Shown piece after piece: positions 21,968 through 35,300 of a DNA stretch of 64,000 nt (the first letter of the stretch is position 1; each line of letters begins with the position of its first letter). Location: the NCBI GenBank assembly GCA_014155875.1, contig JACEFZ010005524.1, positions 1-64,000 of the forward strand, in the 5' to 3' direction. The position numbers and the translations under genes are program-made. The notes below the pieces were generated by a model. It ran no database searches. It worked only from the letters and a program-made list of their open reading frames with translations, and had not been told where the DNA came from. This DNA is from Cepaea nemoralis (lineage: Eukaryota; Mollusca; Gastropoda; Stylommatophora; Helicidae).

Positions 21968-22540
21968 CCTTTGGCACGAAAAGTGTTCGGCTTTTACATA
22001 TTCTGGGCTCATGACATGAGATGAGGTATCCAATTCCCATCCTCGCTGTCGGCAAGCGGCTTGCTGTTCTGCCTTGAAACAATGAGCTATAAAACCTCAG
22101 CCAATAATATCGTTCCTTTCGCCTTTAACCCTTTAATTCCGTAAATATAATGGGCCATAGGTAACGAAAGTAGCCACTGACATAGAGCGGGGCGAAGAGT
22201 TTTGCACTGTCAGTTCCCCGTGTCTGTAAACTGGTTCTGTGCAGTTATTAATTAGCAGGTTACATGAATCGGCGATAGCGCGGTTGTTTATCGACGTGTC
22301 CTGTGATTGGTACCTATCACGTGATGCAGGTTGATCGATATACATGTAGTGTTATCAGGCCTCGCATATTTGTGTTAAGTTACAATTGACAAACTCTTGT
22401 TCGGATGAAAGCCAAGAGTGGTACGTATGTTATTTATATGCTTGCGGTTTCTTGTTTGTTTTGTTTTGTGTTCATATGTACAGGTTCGATACTCTCGGTA
22501 TCAAAGTGACTCTTGTGCGAAATAATGAAATTTGGGGCTG
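21968..22540. other. Intron 1, nothing recognised
   Basis: No repeat or coding region identified. Confidence 0.45.
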
Positions 22541-22774
22541 AAGGTTGAAGATGACTTGGTTCCTTACTACTGTTACTGGAACCTTACCGTCTTGACAGAC
22601 GATAGTTTGTTATATTATTCTTCAAAAACAGGGCACGATAACTACAACCCTTGGCAAGGACCAAGGATGGTCCAAATATCTCTCTACAGCACAACGCCTG
22701 GGCTGGATTTGAGAGACTCATGTATTGCCCATGCAGCATGATCCCTCTCTCGGCCTGCCTAGTTTACTCTAGAG
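22540..22774 (+). repeat. Repeat C, left half
   Basis: A dispersed repeat with GACAGACGATAGTTTGT, ACAACGCCTGGGCTGGATTT and CATGCAGCATGATCCCTCTC. It resumes at 24228 after a hAT insertion. Other copies: 28351-28470 (minus), 43165-43440 (minus), 50500-50825 (plus). Class unknown. Confidence 0.75.
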
Positions 22775-24227
22775 CAGGGGTGTCAAACTCAATCACTCAG
22801 CGGGCCAAAACTCAAATCACATGTAAGGTTGCGGGCCGGACAGGATAAACATTCAATAAGCCGAAAATTAAACCTTTTTTAAACATTAATATGATATCTG
22901 ATAAAGTTGACAATTTGTGTTACAATGCCCATTACATCTTCCATGTTGAGGACTTTACCACACAGCGATCCTTGGTGTATGATGCAGTGATATGCTATCA
23001 ATTCACCAGTACAGTTCTCCTGCATCTTTAACCGCATCCTACCAACTAGTCCACTTTTTTTTTCGCCACACATCGCCGGTGCTCCATCTGTTGTCAGTCC
23101 AACGAGTTTGTCGCAAGGCAGGTTCATGTTGGTTAAACTTTGACATACGTTGTCAAAAATGTCTTTTCCTGTCGTTGTCCCATGCATGGATTTCACGTCC
23201 AATATTTCTTCTGTGACATTCAAACTGGAGTCCACTCCACGGATGAAGATGTCGAGCTGTGTAGTGTCAGTCGTGTCATTACTTTCATCGGCAGCAAGGG
23301 AGAATGCAACAAAGTCTTTGCCTTTTTCGATCAGCTATGTTTTCACATTAGTGGCCATCTCACAAACCCGATCAACAACCGTATTTCTGCTAAGGCTTAC
23401 CTTTACAAACATCTGCTTTTTGTCTGAACACAAGACGTCACACAATTTCATTATACAGTGCTTCAGAAACTCTCCTTCTGTAAATTATCGGGCTGATTTT
23501 GTGATCTCCTCTGACACAATAAAACTTGCTTTGACTGCAGAATCAATTTGTGATTTTGCTTTGGTGAAAAACATCTTCTGTGATGTTAGATGCCTCTTCA
23601 ATTCTTCTACATTCTGTAGCTTCTGCTCTGCATTCAGGCTGTTTAACTTGTCTTGATGTTTAGTCTCGTAGTGCCGTCTCAGATTATATTCTTTGATTCA
23701 CAGCCACATTATCTCCACAAATTAGACACACAGGTCTACCGCCAATATCAGTAAACATATATTTAGCTTCCCCGTGCTTTTAAAGGCTCTGTTTTCAGAA
23801 TCAACTTTTTTCTTGGGCCCTTTAAAAGGGTACTTTTAGTTAAAAGATTGGCATTACTGACAGACGCTTGATTGATATCAGGTTAGCCCTAGCGGAAAAA
23901 GGGGGTGTAATATCGGCATTTCACTACTTTAATTTTTTTTGCGCCAATCCAAAAACGGCATCTCAACGTTTTCTAGGTAGCTATAACGACGAATACAACT
24001 CATAACAACTTTTATTTTCGCTTATTCTGTCGAAGCGAAACGCTCTCAGGTAGCCTATCTTTCGGAAGGCCGCTAATAAGGGAATTTGTTTTGCACTTAT
24101 ATCGTGACCATACAAAAATATTTTTGAAAAAATTTCTCTTGGGCCGAATATATTTTTACGTTGGGAGACCTTGGGCTGATATGATTGACGGGGGGGTCGG
24201 AGGACCGGGACTTGGTTTGACGAATGG
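22775..24227 (-). mobile_element. hAT transposon remnant, GTF2IRD2/ZBED-like transposase
   Basis: The left end CAGGGGTGTCAAACTC is a typical hAT terminus; the right end is diverged but keeps GTTTGAC. An 8-bp target duplication CTCTAGAG is at 22767-22774 and 24228-24235. The minus strand encodes a decayed transposase N-terminal half: a zinc-finger region with VCLICGDNVAV, then DESNDTT, GTTTGKDIFDNVCQSL, KLVGLTTDGAPAMCG and ELIAYHCIIHQGSLCGKVL. The C-terminal half is absent and there are several stops and shifts. Confidence 0.85.
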
Positions 24228-24430
24228 CTCTAGAGGAAGGTAACACCAAATTTCGGAACAGCAAGCTGAAAAAAGCAGCCGGATCAGCAAAGCAATGGTC
24301 TAACTGTCCGCCTACCTGAGTTTCGATCTTAGATCAGTTGCCTACCAAGGCTTAGGGCCTGGCCTGCTTTGCCATGACATTTAGTCTTAAGGTTGCATTT
24401 GATAGACTTGCAGCTCAAGAGGATTTACTG
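24228..24430 (+). repeat. Repeat C, right half
   Basis: AGGAAGGTAACACCAA, GCCGGATCAGCAAAGCAA and GGCTTAGGGCCTGGCCTGC continue the repeat interrupted at 22774. The uninterrupted paralogue is at 50640-50820. Confidence 0.8.
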
Positions 24431-25330
24431 CGACTACCTTGAACAGCAAGAAAAATTACTGCGACCATCTTGTACAGCAAGAAATATTACTGCACTAACT
24501 TGTACAGCAAGAAAAATTACTGCGACTACATTGTACAGCAAGAAAAATTACTACGACTAACTTGTTCAGCAAGAAAAATTACTGCGACTAACTTGTACAG
24601 CAAGTAAAACACTGCGACTAAATTGTACAGCAAGAAAAATTACCGCGACTAACTTGCAGATCATGAGAAATGATTATGACTGACTTGCAGATCATGGGGA
24701 TTACTGCGACTAACGTGCAGAGCGTGTGATATTAACTCGACTAACCTGCAGATCATGATGAATTACTGCGACTAATTTGCAGAGCATAAGGAATTACTGT
24801 GACTAACTTGCAGATCATGAGAAATTACTGCGACTAACGTGCAGAGCATGTGGTATTAACTTGACTAACTAACCGGTCTCTGTGGCTAAAGGGCTTGCGA
24901 ACGCGGTTTGTGAGCCCGTTTACCCGGGTTCGAAACACGGCGATGCTGGTTCTTTCGAAAAAGGTATAGGGGTCGGTCGTTCAGAAAGCAATGGCAAACT
25001 ACTGAACGTAACACTTGCCTAGTACATCAACAGCAGCTGAAAGAATGCTGGTGTTGACTGCAACGTCCCGTAAGGGATACGCAACACAATTTTTAAAAAA
25101 CTTGCAGATCACGAGGAATTACTGCGACTATCTTGCAGAGCATAAGGAATTACTGTGACTAACGTACAGGGCATGTTGTATTAACTCGACTAACCTACAG
25201 ATCATGAGGAATTACTGCCATTAACTTTCAGATAATGAGAAATTACTGACACTAATTTGCAGATCATAAGGATTTACTGCCACAAATTAGCAAATCTTGA
25301 GGAATTACTGCTACTGCACATGCAGATCTC
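24430..25330. repeat. 31-bp degenerate tandem array, interrupted by SINE-B
   Basis: About 20 units of the pattern GAGGAATTACTGCGACTAAC plus TTGCAGATCAT. An early subtype has CAGCAAGAAAAATTACTGCG. The SINE at 24872-25095 splits the array; units resume at about 25096. Confidence 0.85.
24872..25095 (+). mobile_element. SINE-B copy inside the 31-bp array
   Basis: The best-kept SINE-B head in the window: GGTCTCTGTGGCTAAAGGGC, then B box GGGTTCGAAAC, body GTCGTTCAGAAAGCAATGGC and TGACTGCAACGTCCCGTAAG, and an A/T-rich end. Confidence 0.85.
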
Positions 25331-25399
25331 CCACCGTGCAAAATATCTTGCAGATCTTCATCTGATCGGGATTCATGGTGTTCCTTTCGTTCGCTTTGA

Positions 25400-25780
25400 A
25401 ATAAATTGTCTAAGACTGCAATATCTCCTGTATAAAATTCATTGTCTTCTTTGGGTTCTTTCAGTGGTCGGTAAATTGATTCCACCGTTATTTCTTTAGG
25501 CCAAAAGGTTTGCCTTTATACGTACATTCTTGAAGTACGTGATCTGCTTTCTGCGGCGCCAGTCCACATATGCACATAGCTGATTTGTCAATCAGGCATT
25601 TTGTATAAACTTGGCAGCGTAATCCACTGTGTCCTATTCCGAGGCGCAAAACAATAATTAGTACTGACAATGGTCTGGTGCTGGTTTTGGTGGCTTTCTG
25701 ATTTAGTTCATGATTCTTTTGATTCTTTTCTTTTGGTGGTATGTGTCTGGTTGCTTCTATATTGCTCCTTCCTTAGTTGA
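25400..25780 (-). pseudogene. C-terminal fragment of a LINE, zinc-knuckle region
   Basis: The minus strand gives RLGIGHSGLRCQVYTKCLID, CICGLAPQKADHVLQECTYK, matching the RTGH-RL and C-C-H-C pattern that ends the intact LINE ORF at 36 kb (NRLKYHLFNKLKIGD, CNCRTGKMTAKHLLQDC). One frame shift near 25488. Confidence 0.7.
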
Positions 25781-25954
25781 TCAACTGTCTCGTTTTCCAG
25801 ACACCGCACAGAGAGGCGGTATCAACTAGACCTTGGTCGATACTATATTCTTTGGCTAAACTATGGTGTGTTGTAGGTTGTACCCTGTAGAGGTGAAGAG
25901 ATTCTTTGGTCAGTGTGTCGCCTGATAGTTGCACAGAGGCAATACTGTAGGCAC

Positions 25955-25978
25955 CCACCTGTGTGGCAGACAGTAGAG
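25955..25978. repeat. 24-bp direct repeat, left copy
   Basis: Begins CCACCTGTGTGGCAG and ends CAGTAGAG. An identical 24-bp copy is at 28496-28519, so the pair flanks the hAT element and the adjoining repeat C. Confidence 0.85.
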
Positions 25979-26011
25979 CACCCAGTACTGGCTTGTACTG
26001 ACACTGTAGGG

Positions 26012-28350
<2,339 letters not shown>

Positions 28351-28470
28351 CTGTAGGGGATCATGCTGCATGGGCAATACATGGTCTCTAAAATTCAGTC
28401 CAGGCTTTGTGCTATAGAGAGGTATATAGACCATCCTTGGTACTTGCCAAGGGTTGTAGTTATCGTGTCC
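28351..28470 (-). repeat. Repeat C copy, reverse orientation
   Basis: GATCATGCTGCATGGGCAAT, CAGTCCAGGCTTTGTGC and CCAAGGGTTGTAGTTATCG are the reverse of 22630-22745. Confidence 0.8.
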
Positions 28471-28589
28471 TGTTTTTTACCACCATATTATTATACCACC
28501 TGTGTGGCAGACAGTAGAGTGTTCGTTTCCTGTGTGACACACTGTGCTGTTTAGGGCTGGGTGAAAGAAATCATTTGTGTGTGTGACAG

Positions 28590-28600
28590 AGAGACACAAC

Positions 28601-28667
<67 letters not shown>

Positions 28668-29007
28668 GAGAGAGAGAGAGGGTATGTGTGAGAGAGTGTA
28701 TTTATGTGAGAGAGTGTATGTTTATGTGATGGAGAGAGATGGTGTATGTTTGAAAGAAAGTGTGCTAGAGTGAGAGAGGGATAGAAAGAATGTGTGTCAC
28801 TGTGTGCGAGGATGTGTGAGAGTGTGTGTGGTCGCGTCGCAGATGGTGTGTGTGAGTGAGATAATGTGTTTGTGTGTGATAATGTCTGCCTGTAGTAAAA
28901 AAAATGTGTGAGAGAGAGAAAGAGAGAGAGATAGAGAGAGAGAGAGAGGGGGAGAGAAAACGAGAGTGTGTGTATGAGAGATCATATGTGGCTGTAGGAG
29001 AGAGTGA

Positions 29008-29049
<42 letters not shown>

Positions 29050-29094
29050 ATGAGAGATAATGTGTGACTGTAGGAGTGAGTGTAAGAGACAGAG

Positions 29095-29193
<99 letters not shown>

Positions 29194-29340
29194 AGGGAGA
29201 ACGAACGAACTTTATTTTCAAAGGGTAACGAATTGTGCACGGAGGCCCGTCTTACATTCGACCCTTCCGATCACTCATCTTTCGTTAATCAGTAGTGCAT
29301 GATACATTCACATAGGACATAAAATATTGTCAAATGAATG

Positions 29341-29419
<79 letters not shown>

Positions 29420-29546
29420 TGAGAGAGAGAGAGTAATAAAGAGAGAGAATGATGAAGAGAAAATGAGAATGTGTATGAGAGATCATATTTGACGGTAGGA
29501 GAGTGAGAGAGTGTGTGTGCGTGTTTGTGAGATACTGTGTGACTGT

Positions 29547-29626
<80 letters not shown>

Positions 29627-29702
29627 TGAGAGTGTGTATGAGAGATCATATTTGACGGTAGGAGAGTGAATGTGTGTGCGTGTTTGTGAGATAATGTGTG
29701 AC

Positions 29703-29787
<85 letters not shown>

Positions 29788-29790
29788 ATG
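28590..29790. repeat. GA-rich composite block
   Basis: Five long (GA)n runs (about 28601-28680, 29101-29189, 29343-29417, 29551-29622, 29708-29785) and one (GT)n (29013-29047). Between them a unit with GAGAGATCATATTTGACGG, TAGGAGAGTG and GTGAGATAATGTGTGACTG recurs three times, so the block grew by duplication of a composite unit. Confidence 0.9.
29203..29295 (-). mobile_element. L2/CR1-like LINE 3' end inside the GA block
   Basis: GAACGAACGAACTTTATTTTC and AAAGGGTAACGAATTGTGCAC are the reverse of the tail at 40560-40627. Confidence 0.7.
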
Positions 29791-29794
29791 TGGT

Positions 29795-30240
29795 CTGTTC
29801 TCGCACACCTTGGTGACCTAGTTGCATATCAATACAGACAAGCAACGCACTCATCTCGCGCTTTCTTATAAGCTCTTCGTGCTGGGCATGCACGACACAC
29901 GTGCTGACCACATACCATCGTTCTGCTGGCCAAGTCCGTGGCTATTAACTCTAGATTAGTCGGTTGCGGCATGATATTATACTCCCGCACCCCTGGTCAC
30001 GGACTGGCTAGGATGACAGCCTGCCCGGTGTGAAGTGGGCGTATGGATCTTAATCCATTGGACCCCCTTAAACATGAGGCAATTTGTGTAAAATGTTAAC
30101 AACCTGTAGTGCTGGCAACCAATATTTTTAGACCCAATCCGCAACTGCTCATCCGCATAGCTCCGTGGTAGTGAATCGGCCGTCTAACATTCTCCGAAAA
30201 GGGCGAAAAATATGTTGTCGTTGTATATTCTTATTGGTAG
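29795..30240. other. Intron 1, nothing recognised
   Basis: No identified repeat. A tRNA-A-box-like scrap (CATAGCTCCGTGGTAG) at about 30155 may be a decayed SINE head. Confidence 0.4.
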
Positions 30241-30243
30241 TTG

Positions 30244-30799
30244 ATCAAGTTTCAATCTCTTAAAGTTTTGAAATCACTTTATTTGGTGTGTTATTTTATT
30301 TATAAAAATACCGCAAGGATTAATCTGATTAACCGAACCCATTTGGCGAGGCAGACGGATTAACCACATAACCACGAAGAAACCCGGAGCGGAAAGATCA
30401 GATATATCGGGGGTGGTCAGCATGGACGAATGGATAAGAGGACTCCTCTTACACCTCCGGTGTGGTAATGCCAAGGTAGAGGGTTCAGACTCTACACAGG
30501 TCATTTGGGCTGAAATGTTGATTTCTCGTCCTTGACTTGTGGACGTAAATTACAAGTATCTGAGAAGTTGGAGTTGGTTCGCCTAATGGCGAGGGACACT
30601 GGTATTGGGGGAAGTTAATCCATACGCAAAAGTCAGTCCAGTATACTCGAAGAAGTAGTGCGCGTATGGGCTACGCTTGAGTTCAAAGCGGGCGAACGTA
30701 AATATATTTCTCTCCAGATTAGTGTCTGCAGTATTTCTATAAGTAAAATAACACAACAAATAAAGTGATTTGTAAACCTTAAGAGATTCAAACTTGATA
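30244..30799. mobile_element. Fold-back: ~70-bp inverted repeats around a SINE-A
   Basis: Left arm 30244-30314 (ATCAAGTTTCAATCTCTTAA, CACTTTATTTGGTGTGTTAT, ending TACCGCA) and right arm 30727-30799, its reverse complement with about ten differences. SINE-A fills most of the interior. The arms resemble no other repeat here. Confidence 0.7.
30405..30705 (+). mobile_element. SINE-A copy, nearly complete
   Basis: GGTCAGCATGGACGAATGGA head, B box GGGTTCAGACTC, CCTTGACTTGTGGACGTAAA, TTCGCCTAATGGCGAGGGAC, TTAATCCATACGCAAAAGTC, GAGTTCAAAGCGGGCGAACG. Confidence 0.85.
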
Positions 30800-30867
30800 C
30801 AATCCCTCCCCTACGCTGAACAAAGACCCCCTGAACCAAGACCCAAGAAAACAAGCCCGGACGATAA

Positions 30868-31065
30868 AAGGCGGGCTCTTCTCAGGGCTAGCTCAAGAAA
30901 ACAGAAACGATTAAAGGTGGGCCCTTCCCAGGGTTAGTCCAATAAAATAAACGCAGATGAAAAAAGGCGGATCCTCCACAGGATTAGTCCAATAAAATAA
31001 ACACAGATGAAAAAAAGGCGGGCCCTCAGCAGGGTCCAGCTCAAGAAAAATCAAGCGCACAGGGT
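30868..31065. repeat. ~50-bp minisatellite, four units
   Basis: Each unit starts AAAGGCGGGC or a variant, contains CAGGGTTAGTCCAATAAAAT, and ends near AACACAGATGAA. The units are about 80% alike. Confidence 0.8.
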
Positions 31066-31258
31066 CAAGAGCGATCAGGAACTCAAGAAAACGCCAAACG
31101 AGATGGAGGGGAAAACCGTTAGTGACACCAGGGACAGCAGCAACAACGGCAGAAGCAACGAGGATGACGCGGAGGATAGCGAAAAAGAAGAACCCGGCCA
31201 ACAAGCAGTAACAGAAGTTGTCCAACGCGCAAAAGACCAGAACAATTTATACCGCACT

Positions 31259-31330
31259 ATGAACCACCACAACTATAACCAATACCATTGAGGCTGGTTG
31301 AACGAGGTGGAGAGTTTCTTTTTTTTTTTC
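31259..31330 (+). repeat. Second copy of the ~62-bp dispersed segment
   Basis: Matches 5316-5380, again closing with GGTGGAGAG and a T run. The upstream 31007-31258 is open for 94 codons, acidic and lysine-rich, with no known domain; I do not call it a gene. Confidence 0.6.
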
Positions 31331-31381
31331 TTTCTTACAAATCGGAATCGGAAACTTGATCAACTACCGATAAGAGCATAC

Positions 31382-31382
<1 letters not shown>

Positions 31383-31428
<46 letters not shown>

Positions 31429-31463
31429 GCACGCACGCACGCACGCACGCACACGCGCGCGCA
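31383..31463. repeat. (CA)n, (CGCA)n and (GC)n array
   Basis: (CA)n about 40 bp, then GCAC/CGCA units, then GCGCGC. Confidence 0.95.
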
Positions 31464-31464
31464 T

Positions 31465-31855
31465 ATATAAAGTATCGGGTCACATTCTCTTTATACACCG
31501 GAGTACAAATGGGGTAATTTATACACACTGCGAACCGTGGGATGGTATCGTTAACATATAATGATAACAGTTGTGTAATCAAGCACCACATCACCGTGAC
31601 AGCGAATTGTCACGTCACGTATCTTTCGTGATTATAATTAGCGTTGATATTGGGATCTGCAGTACTTAGTAGATGTGGTTAACGTACAAAGTGGGTGCCA
31701 AACACAAAAGTAGGTTTGGGCCAAAGAAAAATTGGTGGCGTAAAATGGGAAGTAGGTTTGTGTCACAGTTGTGGCTTAATATGATAGCAGACGTGTTCTA
31801 TTATAACGCAGTTACAATATTTTGATGATATATATAAGTCCACGACAGATACAGG
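31465..31855. other. Intron 1, mostly unassigned
   Basis: AAGTAGGTTTGGGCCAAAG near 31710 resembles an internal part of the GATATATCGTCC MITE family. Otherwise nothing recognised. Confidence 0.45.
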
Positions 31856-32058
31856 AAGTCGCTTCAGACGATTAATGGCTAGAAGCACAGCATTATACCA
31901 ACGTGTGTGTACTAAGTGATTCAATGAGCATGATTCTGAAGGTCGAAGCTGGATCTGTACGTAGACAGTGGACTGAGTCGCTGAGGAAGTCTGTTGTCCG
32001 TAAAGTCACCTTCATCTTTGTCCCGAGACATGCGGGAGTCGAGGGAATTGAACGAGCT
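31856..32058 (+). pseudogene. Older LINE, left part, ending in its RNase H domain
   Basis: Reads VCVLSDSMSMILKVEAGSV, then VTFIFVPRHAGVEGIERA at 32058, an RNase H remnant. The coding sense continues at 36931 with ERADKLTGFAPTADGQPMDR, so this older LINE was cut by the full-length LINE between the two. Confidence 0.8.
32050..32058. repeat. Target-site duplication, left (GAACGAGCT)
   Basis: Identical to 36931-36939 and placed exactly at the ends of the full-length LINE. Confidence 0.85.
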
Positions 32059-32335
32059 CCCCTCTGCCGTGCGTCCACCTTGACGAGGTAGAGGGGCTTG
32101 AGCGTTCCAATGACCCCAAGAGCTATGCCGACGGTAGCACAGCTACTGGTAGGGTCACCCATGTCGGACAGGTCAAGGGAGAGGGACCAGACGAAGTGAC
32201 GCACAAACCTGCTGCCTTGTAGGTAGACTGGGGACAGTCAAAGGCTAGGGAAAGCATCCCGAACAAATGCTTGTCGAAATCGGATGTACTGAGCCACAGG
32301 CTTGACAAAGAAGTGCAACGTAACTTTATCATTTC
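32059..32335 (+). promoter_or_regulatory. LINE 5' UTR with terminal hairpin
   Basis: The first seven bases CCCCTCT (32059-32065) pair with AGAGGGG (32090-32096). Between them ACCT (32077-32080) pairs with AGGT (32086-32089), which abuts the outer 3' strand. This is the P1/P3 arrangement of HDV-like ribozymes, which other LINEs carry at their 5' ends. P1.1, P4 and the catalytic cytosine cannot be assigned with confidence. Confidence 0.45.
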
Positions 32336-35300
32336 ATGATGCCACAGATGAAAATTAATCGTTATGGTGCTAATCCCGTGAAGTCCCATCAGGCGGTGAT
32401 AGTGCCGGGCCCCCTGCCTCGAGGGGGTCCACCCATGACTACTGGTGGTCACCTTCCCCTGTGCTGTGGAGTCAAGGCACAGAGGAGTAGGTTAAGAGCT
32501 ATTGACCAAACACCCCGGACACTCAACATACTACAATGGAATGCAGAAGGAGTTTATAACAAGAAAGCCTCCCTAACACAGCGTCTTCATAAAGATAGAA
32601 TAGATGTGGCATGCATTCAAGAGACACACCTCAACGCCAATCGCACATTTTCAGTCGAGGGATATCAGGCCACACGTTTCGACCGCGAAGGACACAAAGG
32701 AGGAGTTGTAATACTTACACGAAATACAATACCTTGCAGCGAAGTATCTGTGATCTCTGACAACCAAACGGAAATTATAGGTGTTGATATAATGATAAAG
32801 GACGTGAAAATAAGAATTTACAATCTATATAGCCCGGCAGATAAGGATCTTACACTCTCAAACATGGAAATAACTGACACAAATTGCATTGTTGTCGGAG
32901 ACTTTAATAGCCGTTCAGAAAGATGGGGATACCCAGATACTGACAAAAGAGGAGATGAAGTGGAGGACTGGGAAATAGACTCAAATCTCCATCTACTTAA
33001 CAAAGCGGATGACACACCGAGCTTCTACTCCAGAAGATGGATTACCACTTCTACTCCAGACTTAGCTTTCTGCACAGGAGACATCCTCCACAAAATCGAT
33101 CGCCATGTGCTGGACCAATTAGCAGGTAGTGACCACAGACCAATCAAGCTTGTAATAAATATGGAGTATGTTCCACAGGAGCAAAAGCCTTTGCCCCGTT
33201 GGAATTACAAACGAGCAGATTGGGACAGATTTGCCATACTAACAGACAAATATTGTGAAAACGTAAATACACGATATGGCAACATGAAGCAAATGGTGGA
33301 AAGTCTAAACAGAGCAATAATACAGGCGGCCACTGAGTCTATTCCAAGAGGAGCAAGGAAAAATTACAAACCATACTGGACTGAAGAACTACAATTTTTG
33401 GAGGACAAAGTTGAAGATGCTAGGAAGACCGCAGAGAGAGAACAAACAACTGAAGCGAACATCTCTCTCAAAGCCATCTCAGCAAAATATAAAAGAACAG
33501 TAAATCAAACAACAAGAGATTGTTGGAGGAAAAAAACAGAAAACCTGAATTTTGACAGGGATGGAAACAAACTATGGAAACTAGTGAAAGCCATGAACAA
33601 TGAAGGACCTAGAAACAAACAAATAACAATTAAACAAAGAAATGCCTTGCTTACAGGAAAAAAGGCTGCAAATGCACTAATGGAACACTATGCCAGTGCA
33701 AACCACATTGATATTACAGCCGAACAGAAGAAAGCAATCAAAGATAAACAGATACATCATACATATACAGAGACAGCAGCAGAATATATGATGGCAAATC
33801 TAACAATGGAAGAAATGGAACAGGCAATGAATACCCTAAAAAAGAAGACATCACCAGGAAAGGATGGAATCACAAATGAAATGCTAATAGGACTAGGCAC
33901 TAAGGCAAAAAAGAAACTACTAGCAGTCCTAAATTACAGCTGGAAGAGGGGAATAGTCCCACAGGCATGGAAGGAAGCTATACTAATACCAGTCCCAAAG
34001 AAAGGAAAAGACCTGGAAGAACCAAATGGCTATCGACCTATCAGTCTTCTTAGCTGTGTAGGAAAATTAATGGAACGCATTATCAATGGCAGGCTAACAT
34101 GGCATCTGGAAGAAAACCAACTCTTAACACCTCACCAAGCAGGATTCAGAAAGTACAGATCTACTGAAGATCAAATAACCTATATAGCTCAGGAAATAGA
34201 GGATGCCTTCCAAGAGAAAAAGCACACACTAGCAGTCTGGATAGATTTAGAAAAAGCATTTGATAAAGTATGGAAGGAAGGACTGAAAGTAAAACTGCAA
34301 AAAATGCATGTTTGCGGGAAAATGTACAAATGGATCAGCCACTACCTTGAGAACAGAACTGCCAGGACAAAAGTACAAGGACAAACCAGCAAAATGATGC
34401 TGTTGGAGCAAGGTGTCCCCCAAGGAGGAGTTCTTTCACCAACATTATTCCTAGCATATATAAACGACATCACGGAAAATTTTCCAGCCAGAGTACACAC
34501 ATCATCCTTTGCAGATGACCTAGCCATATGGACATCTGAAGAATATATTAGTACAGCTAACAGCAGAATACAGCAAGCCCTATTAGCGCTAGAGGACTGG
34601 TCAAAATCATGGCTAGTGAAGATAAGTGAGGAGAAAACAACATGCACAGTGTTCTCCCTCTCAACTAAAACTCAGCAACCTAAGCTGGTATTGAATGGAA
34701 AAATATTGCGCCATGAAGAAAATCCAAACTATCTAGGAGTCACCTTTGATCGTCGCCTGACATGGAAGACACAGGTTGAGAAAAATCGAACAAGAGCAAG
34801 GCAAAGAATGGCAATCATGAAAAAGCTTGCTGGTACAACATGGGGAGCAGATGAGAAAGTTCTCAAGAAGTTATATACTGGACGGGTGAGGCCAGTACTG
34901 GAATATGGCATTGCAGCTTGGGCAACAGCAGCTAAGTCAAACTTTAACAAAATAAGTAGAGTCCAAAATCAAGGAATGCGAATCATAACTGGAAGCCTGA
35001 AGACAACGCCTATTAATGAATTAGAAAAGATCACTTGTTTACAGCCAATGCAGGATAGAAGAGATAGCAGAGCCCAGCAACAAGCAGAAAAATTTAGAAG
35101 ATTGACAGACCACCCTATGTACAACAGATTTAATGGTTTTGGAAAGGGAAGACTGAAGCGTAGCAACTTTGTAGAAACTGCAAAACGAAGGATTAGGTCA
35201 GACCCTATTCTTAACATATCAACAGTCATGCCCATACACAATGCACACAAGTTCCCAGCTTGGAGACAGCAGCAACTGCCTGAGATGATAGAAAACATTC

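Noticed and set aside
31007..31291. 94-codon acidic protein, possible LINE ORF1
   Set aside because: It overlaps a minisatellite at its start, has no RNA-binding motif, and lies outside the target duplications of the intact LINE.
32059..32096. Hammerhead ribozyme at the LINE start
   Set aside because: The conserved CUGAUGA and GAAA core elements are absent; only an HDV-like layout remains possible.
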